Source: Mediterraneibacter gnavus ATCC 29149
Lineage (GTDB): Bacteria; Bacillota; Clostridia; Lachnospirales; Lachnospiraceae
Assembly: GCF_008121495.1 (NCBI RefSeq)
Contig: NZ_CP043051.1
Coordinates: 3,098,683-3,162,682, forward strand
DNA length: 64,000 nt
Reading direction: 5' to 3'
Position numbers and translations under genes: made by a program. Positions 8,456-17,284 of the stretch are shown in pieces. The notes under the pieces are model-generated. The model was not told the origin of the DNA and searched no databases. It worked only from the letters and a program-made list of their open reading frames with translations. The stretch's first letter is position 1, and each line of letters starts with the position of its first letter.

Positions 8456-8484
8456 ATTATAACATATTGAAAGATAGGCAACAA
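8456..8484 (-). promoter_or_regulatory. Promoter of tyrosine recombinase gene
   Basis: Minus strand TTGTTG (complement of 8479-8484), 17 bp, TATAAT (complement of 8456-8461), 38 bp before the start codon. Confidence 0.6.
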
Positions 8485-8632
8485 TGATATCTTTGAATGG
8501 CCATTGCAGAACCCACAACAGGTTCAAAACAGGATCATTCTGGAGTAGTTGTTAAAAAAACGCTAATCTTTTGGAAAAATCAGTATTTGTCGTATAGATT
8601 GAAACGACTGAAAACACTGCTGTTTTGAGCAG

Positions 8633-8878
8633 TTAATTGGGAATTTCTACTGTAAGCGGTTCTTTTGCATATACATGGCAACCTAACCGATAACCGGCAA
8701 GAAGCTGCTCTTCTGAGAACCATATTTGATCCATTGTATTTACTGTGGCGTGTCCCTTTATAATCCGGACAACGCATTTTGCACAGTTTCCGCGACCGCC
8801 GCAGGCCGTCAAAATGTGGATATCGTTTTGTAAGAGATAATCTTGTAATCGTGTATTTGCCGGACATTCTATTAACAT
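8633..8878 (-). CDS. Small 2Fe-2S ferredoxin-domain protein
   Basis: An 81-residue plant-type ferredoxin: ACGGRGNCAKC provides three cluster cysteines (C-x5-C-x2-C) and GCHVYAKEP supplies the fourth. This resembles the N-terminal ferredoxin domain of corrinoid-activating (RamA/DUF4445-type) proteins, but here it stands alone with no ATPase part. The start at 8878 is chosen for the AAGAAGGT preceding the ATG; an upstream in-frame start at 8950 adds a basic tail without homology. It may be a free electron carrier or a remnant of a longer protein. Confidence 0.75.
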   Translation of the reverse strand: MLIECPANTRLQDYLLQNDIHILTACGGRGNCAKCVVRIIKGHATVNTMDQIWFSEEQLLAGYRLGCHVYAKEPLTVEIPN

Positions 8879-8967
8879 TTGTTTACCTTCTTTCTGTTCC
8901 TGTTTTGATCTTTTTTGTTTAATGGATATATTATAAAGTATGTGATTCATACTTTCAATGCTTTTAT

Positions 8968-9023
8968 AAAAAAGGAATGCTGCAGTACAGATAAGCTCTA
9001 TCTGCCTGACAGCATTCCTTTTT
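8968..9023. terminator. Strong terminator after the YneA-like gene
   Basis: AAAAAAGGAATGCTG (8968-8982) pairs with CAGCATTCCTTTTT (9010-9023). It is flanked by A and T runs on both sides, so it should work in both directions. Confidence 0.85.
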
Positions 9024-9082
9024 GGAGTGAATTTATATCAATTACATGGGGTGTAAATGATATCTGTATGATATAAAAACAA

Positions 9083-9400
9083 TTATTGTGGAAATTCTGT
9101 TGTGTAATACGGGATGATCAAATGTTCTCCGGTTTGTATGGTTTCAGATTCCAGCTGATTGATCTGTTTCAATTCTTTGATGTATTCTTTCACAGCTGTT
9201 TCAGATTCTGAGTCTATATGGCGTTCTGCAAGGCTCCACAAAGAGTCTCCCTCCTGGATTACAATGCTTTTGTAGCATTTGAATTGCACAGGCTCTTCCG
9301 TTCTTGAATTCTGTGCAAAAGACAGAAAGCTTCCAAATAAAAAGCACCCGCAAAATAAAATAAGTGTAATAACTGCTGACATCTTTTTCTTTTTTCTCAT
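9083..9400 (-). CDS. YneA-like LysM protein, probable SOS cell-division inhibitor
   Basis: A 105-residue protein: basic N-terminus, one membrane or signal segment (about 8-29), then one LysM peptidoglycan-binding domain (VIQEGDSLWSLAERH to GEHLIIPYY). Size and layout match YneA, which blocks division during the SOS response in Bacillus. The call is strengthened by two LexA-type boxes directly upstream and by lexA 3.8 kb away. In Bacillus, yneA is divergent from lexA with nothing between; here two ABC transporter genes intervene. The ATG at 9400 follows AGGGGGA. Sequence identity to YneA beyond the LysM is not evident, so the division role is inferred. Confidence 0.72.
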   Translation of the reverse strand: MRKKKKMSAVITLILFCGCFLFGSFLSFAQNSRTEEPVQFKCYKSIVIQEGDSLWSLAERHIDSESETAVKEYIKELKQINQLESETIQTGEHLIIPYYTTEFPQ

Positions 9401-9437
9401 TGTAAAATCCCCCTGAACATAATGAAACAAGCAAAAA

Positions 9438-9487
9438 GAACATACGTTCTTACTACACAAAGAAGTATATCACCAGAACGTATGTTT
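9438..9487. promoter_or_regulatory. Two LexA (SOS) boxes upstream of yneA-like gene
   Basis: GAACATACGTTC at 9438-9449 fits the Firmicutes SOS-box core GAAC-N4-GTTC exactly. A second site, GAACGTATGTTT at 9476-9487, is nearly its reverse complement. Centres are 38 bp apart. Confidence 0.8.
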
Positions 9488-9521
9488 GTCAACTAGGTTA
9501 TTATCTGTTTTTTTGGAAAGA

Positions 9522-11324
9522 CTACTCTTCTGCTGTTATGGTTTCCAGGTTTGCAAATTGGGAGTGATACAGCTTCTGATAGGTACCGTTTTTTCTTAAG
9601 AGTTCTTCATGCGTTCCCTGCTCAATGATATTTCCGTTATCTACGACCAGGATCAGTTCGGCATTGCGTATCGTTGAAAGCCGGTGGGCAATGACAAAAG
9701 AGGTTCGCCCTGCCATGACTTTCTGCATTGCGTCCTGGAGCATCCGTTCCAGACGGGTATCGACTGCTGATGTAGCTTCGTCGAGAATCAGAATCCTCGG
9801 GTTTTTTAAAATAGCTCTTGCGATTGTGAGAAGCTGTTTTTCTCCCTGAGAAATATTGTTGGACTCTTCATTGATCATAGAGTCATAGCCATGGCTCAGC
9901 GTAGAAATATAATGGTGGATATTTGCCATTTTTGCTGCGTCAACTACTTCGTCTTTTCGGGCAGTCAAAGATCCGTAACGGATGTTTTCAAAAATACTGC
10001 CGGAAAACAGCCAGGTATCCTGAAGAACGAGAGAAAACAGGCTGCGAAGATCACTTCGGTCCATGTCCCGGATATCAATTCCGTCAATTTTGATGGATCC
10101 GCCGTTCACATCGTAGAAACGAAGCAGCAGATTCATCAGCGTGGTCTTTCCGGCACCGGTAGGCCCGACAATCGCAACCATTTGTCCGGACTGTACCCAG
10201 AAGCTGACATCTTTCATCAAAAGTTCATCTGTGTAACCAAACTGCACGTGGTCAAATGTTACGTTTCCCTGAATTTGGGAGACATCAATCTTAACACTGC
10301 CTTTTTGTACCTCTTCTGTTTCATTTAACAGCGTAAAAATCCGGTTCATGGCAGCATAGGCGGACTGTACCTGGGAAGACAGCTGAGATACCTGGGATAA
10401 CGGATCATTGATCTGCCAGATATAACGGATAAATGCCTGCAGATTCCCTACGGTGACAGAACCGTTTATGACAAAAAAGCTTCCCATGACGGCAATGCTT
10501 CCAATCGTCAGATAGGTGACGAGGGATACAAACGGCGAAATCAAGGAAGAAAGGAACTGAGCCTTAAATGCGGCATCTGCCATCTTTTGATTGACTGCAG
10601 AAAATCTGTTGCAGGAATCTTTCTGTCGGTTGAAAAGGAGAATTTCGTTAAATCCGCCGTATAATTCTGTAATCGTTCCGTTCAACTCTCCTACCATCTC
10701 CTGCTGCAGATCAAACAGTTTTTGTGAACGTTTTACAAATCCAAATGTGATCAGTATGGTCAGAGGAATAATCAAAAGTGCTGTCAGTGCCATCCAGACA
10801 TTGATGGAAAACATCATGAAGATGACAAACAGGAAGGTGAGGATTGCTGCAAATACGCGGGAAAGCGTTTGCTGGAGTGCATTACTCAGTGTATCGACGT
10901 CGTTTGTAACACTGCTTAAAATATCTCCAAATGCGTGGTCATCAAAATATTTGACCGGGAGACGCTGGATTTTTTTCTGCAGTGCATTGCGGATGTCATG
11001 CATAGTTTTCTGAATGGCGTCTGTGAGGAAAACTGATGTAATCAGCTGTGAGATCGTCTTTAGGATGTACAGACACAACAGAATCCCCATAAAACGGAAC
11101 AGGATTGAAAATTGAACGTGCGCTCCCGGGACTCCCTGCAGGATTTTCGCACCGTCACTGGCAAGCTGCGTGGTGATCTTTCCTTCCATCATAGGATTCA
11201 GGGCAAATGTCAGATTGGTCACTATGATCATAAACAGTGCGATCGACAACCTGATACGGTATGGACGGACGAACCCGAGCAGTTCACGGATACAGTTTCG
11301 AAAGGTCAGTTTATTCTCAGGCAT
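9522..11324 (-). CDS. Heterodimeric ABC exporter, subunit with canonical Walker B/H-loop
   Basis: Type IV ABC exporter half of 600 residues: six transmembrane helices (to about 330) and a nucleotide-binding domain. Walker A is GPTGAGKT (387-394), Walker B ends LDE (Glu516) and the switch His is in IAHRLST. Its signature is ISQGE (491-495) instead of LSGGQ. The partner gene overlaps by 8 bp and has the complementary pattern, so the two form a BmrCD/TM287-288-like heterodimer with one consensus and one degenerate ATP site. Multidrug or peptide export is likely; the substrate is unknown. Confidence 0.9.
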   Translation of the reverse strand: MPENKLTFRNCIRELLGFVRPYRIRLSIALFMIIVTNLTFALNPMMEGKITTQLASDGAKILQGVPGAHVQFSILFRFMGILLCLYILKTISQLITSVFLTDAIQKTMHDIRNALQKKIQRLPVKYFDDHAFGDILSSVTNDVDTLSNALQQTLSRVFAAILTFLFVIFMMFSINVWMALTALLIIPLTILITFGFVKRSQKLFDLQQEMVGELNGTITELYGGFNEILLFNRQKDSCNRFSAVNQKMADAAFKAQFLSSLISPFVSLVTYLTIGSIAVMGSFFVINGSVTVGNLQAFIRYIWQINDPLSQVSQLSSQVQSAYAAMNRIFTLLNETEEVQKGSVKIDVSQIQGNVTFDHVQFGYTDELLMKDVSFWVQSGQMVAIVGPTGAGKTTLMNLLLRFYDVNGGSIKIDGIDIRDMDRSDLRSLFSLVLQDTWLFSGSIFENIRYGSLTARKDEVVDAAKMANIHHYISTLSHGYDSMINEESNNISQGEKQLLTIARAILKNPRILILDEATSAVDTRLERMLQDAMQKVMAGRTSFVIAHRLSTIRNAELILVVDNGNIIEQGTHEELLRKNGTYQKLYHSQFANLETITAEE

Positions 11325-13056
11325 AAGTCAATTCCTCCTTGCTCAGCTGGGAAGCTGCAATTTCGTAATAAATCGGACAGGATGCAAGCAGCTCCCTGTG
11401 AGTTCCGATTCCGGCAATTTTGCCTTCATCCAGAACTACGATCTTATCTGCGTCCAGAATCGTAGAAACCCGTTGTGCCACAAGAAAGACGATGGCGTTT
11501 TTAATCTCCGGTTTCAGAGCTTTTCTAAGTCGGGCATCTGTCTTAAAATCCAGAGCAGAAAAGGAATCGTCATAGATGTAGATCTCCGGCTTTCGGATCA
11601 AAGCACGGGCGATCGACAGACGCTGTTTCTGACCGCCGGAGACATTGGTTGCTCCTTCAACGATCTGTTCCTGGAACTGATGTGGTTTTTCCATAATAAA
11701 ATCATATGCCTGGGCAATCTTTGCGGCATGAATGATTTCATCCATTGTGGCATCCGGTTTTCCAAAGCGGATATTTTCTTCGATTGTTCCGGAAAACAGG
11801 TGTGCTTTCTGCGGAACAAATCCGATTTTACTTCGAAGAGCATTGATATCCAGATCTTCGATTTTTTGACCGTCAATGTAAATATTTCCAGAAGCGCGGT
11901 CATAAAATCTTGGAATTAGCTGGATCAGGGAGCTTTTTCCGGAACCTGTGCTTCCGATAAAGGCAACGGTCTCTCCGCTTTTTGCGGAAAAAGAAATATC
12001 TTTCAGTACAGCTTCCTCTCCATCCGGGTAAACGAAATCCACATGCTCGAAGATCACGCTGTGTTCACCGGACCCAGAATCTGTCTGAGCATTCCCGGGA
12101 TGATTTTCAATTGAAGTTTCTGTATTCAATACGGCCATAATTCGCTTTGCAGAGATGCTGGCTCTCGGATACAGCATAAAAACCATACAGAAAAGCATGA
12201 CAGAAAACATAGCATGAAACAGATATTCCATGAAAGCCACCAGCTTTCCGACCTGCAGAGTCTGTGCATCGATCATGTTTGCTGCTGTCAGATAGATACA
12301 CAAAGCGGCCAGATTCATCAAAAGGAAAAAGACCGGTTCTGTGGAAGACATCAGCTTGAACAGATTTTGAGATTGTTTCATGAAGTAGCTGTTTTCACTG
12401 TCAAAGCGTTCGGATTCGTAGCCATCATTGTTAAAAGAGCGAATCACACGGATTCCGGTGAGATTTTCACGGAAGATGCGATTGATACGATCCAGAGAAT
12501 TCTGTTGTCTGTCACTGAGCGGTCCCGATATTTTTCCTACGATCACAACGCCCAGGATGATTACAGGGACGGTGGATGCAATGATCAAAGAGAGATTCAA
12601 AGAGGAACGGATCGTCAGAGTGAAGCTGACAATGATCATGATCGGTGTCAAAAGTGCGGTCCGTAAAATCACATTCAAAAACGTCATGATCTGAAATGCA
12701 TCATTGTTTGTCCGGGTGATCAAAGAAGCGATACCAAACTGATTCATCTCATTGTGTGAGAATGTCTGTACTTTCTGAAATACATCTTCTCTGATATCCC
12801 GTGTTACAGATGTGGAAATTTTGGCACAGCAGTATCCAAGCAGGATCGTTCCGGATACACCGATCAAAGAAATCACTGCGATCACGATTCCCATGCGGAT
12901 TAAATACTGTTTGTCCTGATTCATGATCCCATTATCGATCATTTCAGATACGATCGTCGGAATGCCAAGCTCTACAAGTGCAAATCCGAATACGGAAATA
13001 ATATTTAAAACAAACAGCTTCTTGTATCGCTTCAGGTAGTGAAGAATAAGTTGCAT
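11317..13056 (-). CDS. Heterodimeric ABC exporter, subunit with degenerate ATPase site
   Basis: ABC exporter half of 579 residues with six N-terminal membrane helices. Walker A is GSTGSGKS (368-375) and the signature VSGGQ is intact (472-476), but Walker B reads IYDDSFSALD, putting Asp497 where the catalytic Glu belongs, and the switch loop has Gln528 in VAQRVST instead of His. These are the marks of the non-hydrolysing site of heterodimeric exporters. The ATG at 13056 follows AGGAGG at good spacing; a start at 13098 adds 14 residues and has no such site. It is the first gene of the pair and its promoter region abuts the lexA control region. Confidence 0.9.
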   Translation of the reverse strand: MQLILHYLKRYKKLFVLNIISVFGFALVELGIPTIVSEMIDNGIMNQDKQYLIRMGIVIAVISLIGVSGTILLGYCCAKISTSVTRDIREDVFQKVQTFSHNEMNQFGIASLITRTNNDAFQIMTFLNVILRTALLTPIMIIVSFTLTIRSSLNLSLIIASTVPVIILGVVIVGKISGPLSDRQQNSLDRINRIFRENLTGIRVIRSFNNDGYESERFDSENSYFMKQSQNLFKLMSSTEPVFFLLMNLAALCIYLTAANMIDAQTLQVGKLVAFMEYLFHAMFSVMLFCMVFMLYPRASISAKRIMAVLNTETSIENHPGNAQTDSGSGEHSVIFEHVDFVYPDGEEAVLKDISFSAKSGETVAFIGSTGSGKSSLIQLIPRFYDRASGNIYIDGQKIEDLDINALRSKIGFVPQKAHLFSGTIEENIRFGKPDATMDEIIHAAKIAQAYDFIMEKPHQFQEQIVEGATNVSGGQKQRLSIARALIRKPEIYIYDDSFSALDFKTDARLRKALKPEIKNAIVFLVAQRVSTILDADKIVVLDEGKIAGIGTHRELLASCPIYYEIAASQLSKEELTYA

Positions 13057-13171
13057 AAGTAGATTACCTCCTAAAAAAAGTATGTCTGTTTTAGTCACCT
13101 TATCTACAATAAACTATAGAGTAAGACGATGGTCAAGCAGAAAACAAAAAATCATAAGAAAATATAGAAAT

Positions 13172-13198
13172 CGAACATAGTTTCCAAACAAATGTTTG
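13172..13198. promoter_or_regulatory. Two adjacent LexA boxes upstream of lexA
   Basis: CGAACATAGTTTCC at 13172-13185 and CAAACAAATGTTTG at 13185-13198 are abutting LexA-type sites; each deviates from GAAC-N4-GTTC by one or two bases. The second overlaps the lexA -35 box, as expected for autorepression. Confidence 0.75.
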
Positions 13199-13224
13199 AT
13201 TTTTGCAGTGTGCTATGATAAAAT
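13196..13224 (+). promoter_or_regulatory. lexA promoter
   Basis: TTGATT at 13196-13201 and TAAAAT at 13219-13224, 17 bp apart, 42 bp before the start codon. Confidence 0.6.
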
Positions 13225-13266
13225 GAACTAAATAATGAGTCGGAAAGAACTTGCAGGAGGGTTATT

Positions 13267-13884
13267 ATGTCAAAAGGAACGATTACAGATAAGCAGAGAG
13301 AGATTTTAGAATATATCAAATCACAGATATTAGAGCGCGGGTTTCCACCGGCAGTACGTGAGATTTGTGAGGCAGTGAATCTGAAGTCCACGTCTTCCGT
13401 ACATTCTCATCTGGAGACACTGGAGAGAAACGGGTATATCCACAGAGATCCTACGAAGCCAAGAGCGATTGAGATTCTGGACGATGAATTTAATCTTCTC
13501 AGAAGAGAGGTTGTCAATGTCCCTCTGATCGGGCGTGTGGCTGCCGGGGAGCCGCTTCTGGCACAGGAGAATATTGAGAACTACTTCCCGATACCGGTAG
13601 AGATGATGCCAAATAAGCAGACGTTTCTTCTGGAGGTAAAAGGAGAAAGCATGGTCAATGCCGGCATTCTGGATGGAGATATGGTTCTTGTTCAGGAAGA
13701 ACATACGGCAGAAAATGGAGATATGGTGGTTGCATTGATTGAGGATGGTGCGACTGTGAAGACCTTCTATCGGGAAGAAGGAATCATCCGCCTTCAGCCG
13801 GAGAATGATTTTATGGATCCAATCATCGTAAAAGATGTTTCCATTATCGGAAAAGTCATTGGAGTATTTCGCTTCTTCCGGTAG
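13267..13884 (+). CDS. lexA: LexA repressor
   Basis: SOS repressor that self-cleaves when RecA filaments form. The 205-residue protein has an N-terminal winged helix (about 1-70), the cleavage bond Ala93-Gly94 in VAAGEP, catalytic Ser128 in KGESMVNAG and Lys165 in GATVKTF. The ATG at 13267 follows GCAGGAGG. Two LexA boxes upstream indicate autoregulation, and the YneA-like gene is the other visible regulon member in this window. Confidence 0.97.
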   Translation: MSKGTITDKQREILEYIKSQILERGFPPAVREICEAVNLKSTSSVHSHLETLERNGYIHRDPTKPRAIEILDDEFNLLRREVVNVPLIGRVAAGEPLLAQENIENYFPIPVEMMPNKQTFLLEVKGESMVNAGILDGDMVLVQEEHTAENGDMVVALIEDGATVKTFYREEGIIRLQPENDFMDPIIVKDVSIIGKVIGVFRFFR

Positions 13885-13900
13885 ACGGATACATTATTAT

Positions 13901-13949
13901 AAAAGCGGGAATCAGACGACGCTTACATCAGACTGATTCCCGCTTTTTT
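13901..13949. terminator. Terminator between lexA and rsfS
   Basis: AAAAGCGGGAATCAG (13901-13915) pairs with CTGATTCCCGCTTTTTT (13933-13949). It sits between convergent genes and is symmetric enough to serve both. Confidence 0.88.
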
Positions 13950-13967
13950 ACTGATCTTCTATTCTTT

Positions 13968-14318
13968 TTACAACTCAGAAAAATCTACATGCTTTCCGTC
14001 TCTCCAGATACGTTCCAGATCATAAAACAGACGGTTTTCTTTGTCGAAAACATGGACGATGATCTCGCCGAAATCCATCAGCACCCAGTTTCCGGAGCCA
14101 TATCCTTCTCTCTGTTTCATTTCATATCCGGCTTTTGAAAGTTCTTCTTCCACGTTGTCTACCAGTGCACGTACCTGGCTTTCACTGTTTCCGTTTGCAA
14201 TGATAAAATAATCTGCAAGGACGGAAACCTGAGAGATATCAATTACCTGGATATCCTCGCCTTTTTTATCGTCCAGTGCCTGATAAGCAAGACGTGCCAT
14301 AAGTTTTGACTGTTCCAT
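13968..14318 (-). CDS. rsfS: Ribosomal silencing factor RsfS
   Basis: Binds ribosomal protein L14 and blocks 30S-50S joining when nutrients are short. The 116-residue protein has the family core IQVIDISQVSVLADYFIIA, followed by GNWVLMDFGEIIVHVFD. It is the last gene of the yhbY-nadD-yqeK-rsfS run on the minus strand, 35 bp after yqeK, the usual Firmicutes arrangement. Confidence 0.95.
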   Translation of the reverse strand: MEQSKLMARLAYQALDDKKGEDIQVIDISQVSVLADYFIIANGNSESQVRALVDNVEEELSKAGYEMKQREGYGSGNWVLMDFGEIIVHVFDKENRLFYDLERIWRDGKHVDFSEL

Positions 14319-14353
14319 AATTTGTTCTCCTTTCCGGATTGTCCGATATCCCT

Positions 14354-14938
14354 TTACAGGGATATTGCGGCTTTATTTTTATAATACTGACAGGTTTTTT
14401 CTGTCATAGGATCTACTTTTCTTCCGGCTCTTTTTAAGAATGCCAGAGTTGATTCTGCTGTCATGCAGACAGCGGTGTCGATGTCATCAAATGCGGCAGT
14501 TCGCACTTCGGCCAGCCCCGGAATCTTTTTTCTTCCGGGTTCGATATAATCTGCCAGATAGACGATTTTTTCAATCATGGTCATGGCCGGACGCCCGGTT
14601 GTGTGATAGGTGATCGCATCCAGGATCTCCGAATCTGTGATGCCGTATTCGTATTCTGCAAAATAGGCACCCAATCTGGCATGGATCAGCGCAGGAACCT
14701 CCAGTTCGGCATCTGACAGTTTAATGTGATGCTTCCTGCAGAGCAGGATTTGTTCATTGACGTCGCAATATTTTCCACAATCATGCAAAAGACCGGCAGT
14801 CATGGCTTTTTGGACATCCGCTCCATGGCGCATAGCCATGGAAGCAGCGGTGTACATGACGCCGAGAGTGTGGATATAACGTTCTTCTTTCAGCTTCTTT
14901 TCAAGCTTTTTGCGGATGGCAGTTAATTCAGTTGTCAT
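14354..14938 (-). CDS. yqeK: YqeK, HD-domain diadenosine tetraphosphatase (symmetrical)
   Basis: HD-superfamily phosphohydrolase that splits Ap4A into two ADP, by family knowledge. The 194-residue protein has the metal-binding HD signature LLHDCGKY (about 52-59), an upstream His in RYIHTLGV and a downstream Asp in YLADYIEPGR. The start overlaps the nadD stop by 4 bp (ATGA), so the two are translationally coupled. Confidence 0.92.
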   Translation of the reverse strand: MTTELTAIRKKLEKKLKEERYIHTLGVMYTAASMAMRHGADVQKAMTAGLLHDCGKYCDVNEQILLCRKHHIKLSDAELEVPALIHARLGAYFAEYEYGITDSEILDAITYHTTGRPAMTMIEKIVYLADYIEPGRKKIPGLAEVRTAAFDDIDTAVCMTAESTLAFLKRAGRKVDPMTEKTCQYYKNKAAISL

Positions 14939-15558
14939 GACCTCTCCTCTTCTCTTTTGGTATATAATTGCAGTTTTTGAATATAATCTGCAACAGAATC
15001 CGGAACCATATAGCGGATCGAACGATTTTGGGCAGCACGATTTCGGATCGTTGTCGATGAAATCTCCAGAAGCGGTGCCTGTAAAAGTTCGATCTTTGCC
15101 TGGTAATTCGTTTCCAGATACTGAATCTGACGCTGCATATCAAAAGAATCTTTATCATCCCGCATTGCTGCCAGAATGGTACAGGATGGAAAAATCTCTT
15201 TGAAATATTTCCATTGTTCGATGGAAAAGAGAGAATCCGCTCCAAGAATAAAGAAATATTCATTCTCAGGATACAGCGCATGAAATTCCTGCAGAGTTTT
15301 ATACGTGTAAGAATGACAGTCTTTTTTTGCCTCGTGAAGGGAAAGTTGAAAATGCGGGTTTTCTCTCACAGCAAGCCGCACCATTTCAACCCGGTGTGCA
15401 AGCGCTTCTTCTGTATCTTCCACTTCTTTGTGAGGCGGATTTCCGTTGGGCAGAAACCAGACTTCATCCAGATGGAACTGCTCATAGGCAAATTCACCAA
15501 GCAGCAGATGTCCGATATGAATCGGGTCAAAGGTTCCGCCCATAATTCCGATTCTCAT
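14935..15558 (-). CDS. nadD: Nicotinate-nucleotide adenylyltransferase
   Basis: Adenylates nicotinate mononucleotide in NAD synthesis. The 207-residue protein starts with GIMGGTFDPIHIGHLLLGE, including the HxGH nucleotidyltransferase motif, and ends with the ISSTTIRNR block. It lies 9 bp after the YhbY gene and overlaps yqeK by 4 bp. Confidence 0.96.
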   Translation of the reverse strand: MRIGIMGGTFDPIHIGHLLLGEFAYEQFHLDEVWFLPNGNPPHKEVEDTEEALAHRVEMVRLAVRENPHFQLSLHEAKKDCHSYTYKTLQEFHALYPENEYFFILGADSLFSIEQWKYFKEIFPSCTILAAMRDDKDSFDMQRQIQYLETNYQAKIELLQAPLLEISSTTIRNRAAQNRSIRYMVPDSVADYIQKLQLYTKREEERS

Positions 15559-15567
15559 AGAAATCTC

Positions 15568-15858
15568 CTACGGAAGTACGATTTTTTTCTTATCGTCTTT
15601 TCCTTCTTTGTACAATACAATTTTTTTGCCGATGACCTGTACGACCTGAGAACGGGTGCGCTCAGCCACCATTTCTGCCAAAGCTCTCGGATCATCCGCA
15701 CAGTTCTGCAATACACTGATCTTGATCAGTTCACGTGCATCCAAAGCCTCGCTGATCGCCTGTGTAAGGCTTGGAGTCATGCTGGATTTTCCAATCTGAA
15801 AGATCGGATCCATGGTCATGGCAAGACTTTTTAAATAGGCTCTCTGTTTTGTTGTCAT
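15568..15858 (-). CDS. yhbY: YhbY-type CRS1/CRM RNA-binding protein
   Basis: Small ribosome-assembly protein with a single KH-like CRM domain; 96 residues beginning MTTKQRAYLKSLAMTMDP and containing the FQIGKSSMT loop. I chose the ATG at 15858, nine bases after AGGAGA; an in-frame TTG nine bases further upstream is too close to that site. Confidence 0.9.
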   Translation of the reverse strand: MTTKQRAYLKSLAMTMDPIFQIGKSSMTPSLTQAISEALDARELIKISVLQNCADDPRALAEMVAERTRSQVVQVIGKKIVLYKEGKDDKKKIVLP

Positions 15859-15890
15859 GATATTCAATCTCCTGTTAAAATATATGAAAT

Positions 15891-17174
15891 TTATTTATAG
15901 TAATCAAACTGCAGGCCGTACATTTTCACGGTATCGCCTTCCTGAATACCTGCTTCTTCCAATTTGTCCAGAATACCGGTTTCTTTTAAGAATTTCTGGA
16001 AGAAAGCGAATCCCTTTTCGGAATCCAGATTGGTGTAACCAAGCATCTTTTCAATTTTCGGACCTTCTACCACATAGACATCTTTTTCTTTTTCTACTGT
16101 GTAAGGAAGCTCTTCATAAATCAGTTCGTCCTCCGGGAAGAATTCCTGTTCAAATACGATCGGAGGTACATCCATAGTCTGAATCTGTTCACTTACATAG
16201 TAGAGCAGTTCTTTTAAGCCCTGTCCGGATACTCCGGAGATTGGGAATACTTTGATGCCCTGTGGCTCAAACTCCTCCTTCAGGCGCTGAATCGGATCGT
16301 CATCTTCACTGTAGATCAGATCTGTTTTATTTGCTGCGATCACCTGCGGGCGCTTTGCAATTTCAGGATTGTAGGCCTGAAGTTCAGCGTTGATCTTATA
16401 GATGTCATCTACCGGATCACGTCCTTCTGTTCCGGCTGCGTCTACGACATGGATCATCATTTTTGTCCGCTCAATGTGACGTAAAAATTCATGTCCAAGT
16501 CCGACACCCTCGGAAGCTCCTTCGATCAGTCCCGGGATATCGGCAACGACAAATCCCTTTGCTCCCTCCAGGTCTACCACTCCAAGATTTGGATTCAGTG
16601 TTGTGAAGTGGTAGTTGGCAATCTTCGGCTGTGCATTTGTGACTCTGGAAAGGAAGGTGGATTTTCCGACATTTGGAAATCCGATCAATCCGACGTCAGC
16701 AATGACTTTCAGTTCCAGATTGACTTCCAGTTCCATGGCAGGCTGTCCAGGCTGCGCGTATTTCGGAACCTGCATAGTAGCAGTTGCAAAATGCTGATTT
16801 CCAAGTCCGCCTTTTCCGCCTTTTAACACGATCTGTCTGCGGTTGTCTCCTGACATATCTGCAATGACTTTTCCGGTCTTGGATTCTTTGATCACGGTCC
16901 CTTCCGGAACACGAAGAACCAGATCTTTGCCGTCCTTTCCGTGGCATTTTCTCTTGCCGCCTTCTTCTCCATCTCCGGCAGCATATTTTCGTTTGTGACG
17001 GTAATCAATCAGTGTGTTGAGTCCTTCATCTACTTCAAAAATCAGATCACCGCCTCTTCCGCCGTCTCCGCCGTCCGGACCTCCGTTTGGCACGTAAAGT
17101 TCCCGGCGGAAGCTGCAGTGTCCGTCCCCGCCTTTGCCGGAACGGATGAATATTTTCGCTCTGTCTGCAAACAT
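15891..17174 (-). CDS. obgE: GTPase Obg
   Basis: Ribosome-associated GTPase acting in 50S assembly and stress control. The 427-residue protein has the Gly-rich Obg domain (1-158), the G domain (G1 GFPNVGKST, G3 DIPGLIEGA, G4 NKTD) and a C-terminal OCT domain. The start at 17174 (MFADRAKIFI) is behind GAGGAAAA; an upstream extension to 17219 is not conserved. It is separated from rpmA by a terminator, so it probably has its own promoter. Confidence 0.97.
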   Translation of the reverse strand: MFADRAKIFIRSGKGGDGHCSFRRELYVPNGGPDGGDGGRGGDLIFEVDEGLNTLIDYRHKRKYAAGDGEEGGKRKCHGKDGKDLVLRVPEGTVIKESKTGKVIADMSGDNRRQIVLKGGKGGLGNQHFATATMQVPKYAQPGQPAMELEVNLELKVIADVGLIGFPNVGKSTFLSRVTNAQPKIANYHFTTLNPNLGVVDLEGAKGFVVADIPGLIEGASEGVGLGHEFLRHIERTKMMIHVVDAAGTEGRDPVDDIYKINAELQAYNPEIAKRPQVIAANKTDLIYSEDDDPIQRLKEEFEPQGIKVFPISGVSGQGLKELLYYVSEQIQTMDVPPIVFEQEFFPEDELIYEELPYTVEKEKDVYVVEGPKIEKMLGYTNLDSEKGFAFFQKFLKETGILDKLEEAGIQEGDTVKMYGLQFDYYK

Positions 17175-17240
17175 TGTTTTTTCCTCTTCAAAAATTAGAA
17201 TCAATTGTTTTGGTACCAAAATGTGTGTGGTGTTTTACGA

Positions 17241-17273
17241 AAAAGAAGCCTCAGACTAAGAAGTCTGAGGCTT
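17241..17273 (-). terminator. Terminator after rplU-prp-rpmA
   Basis: Read on the minus strand, AAGCCTCAGACT and AGTCTGAGGCTT form a perfect 12-bp stem (17246-17257 with 17262-17273) followed by a T-rich tract. It lies 12 bp past the rpmA stop and before obgE. Confidence 0.88.
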
Positions 17274-17284
17274 TCTCACGGTAA

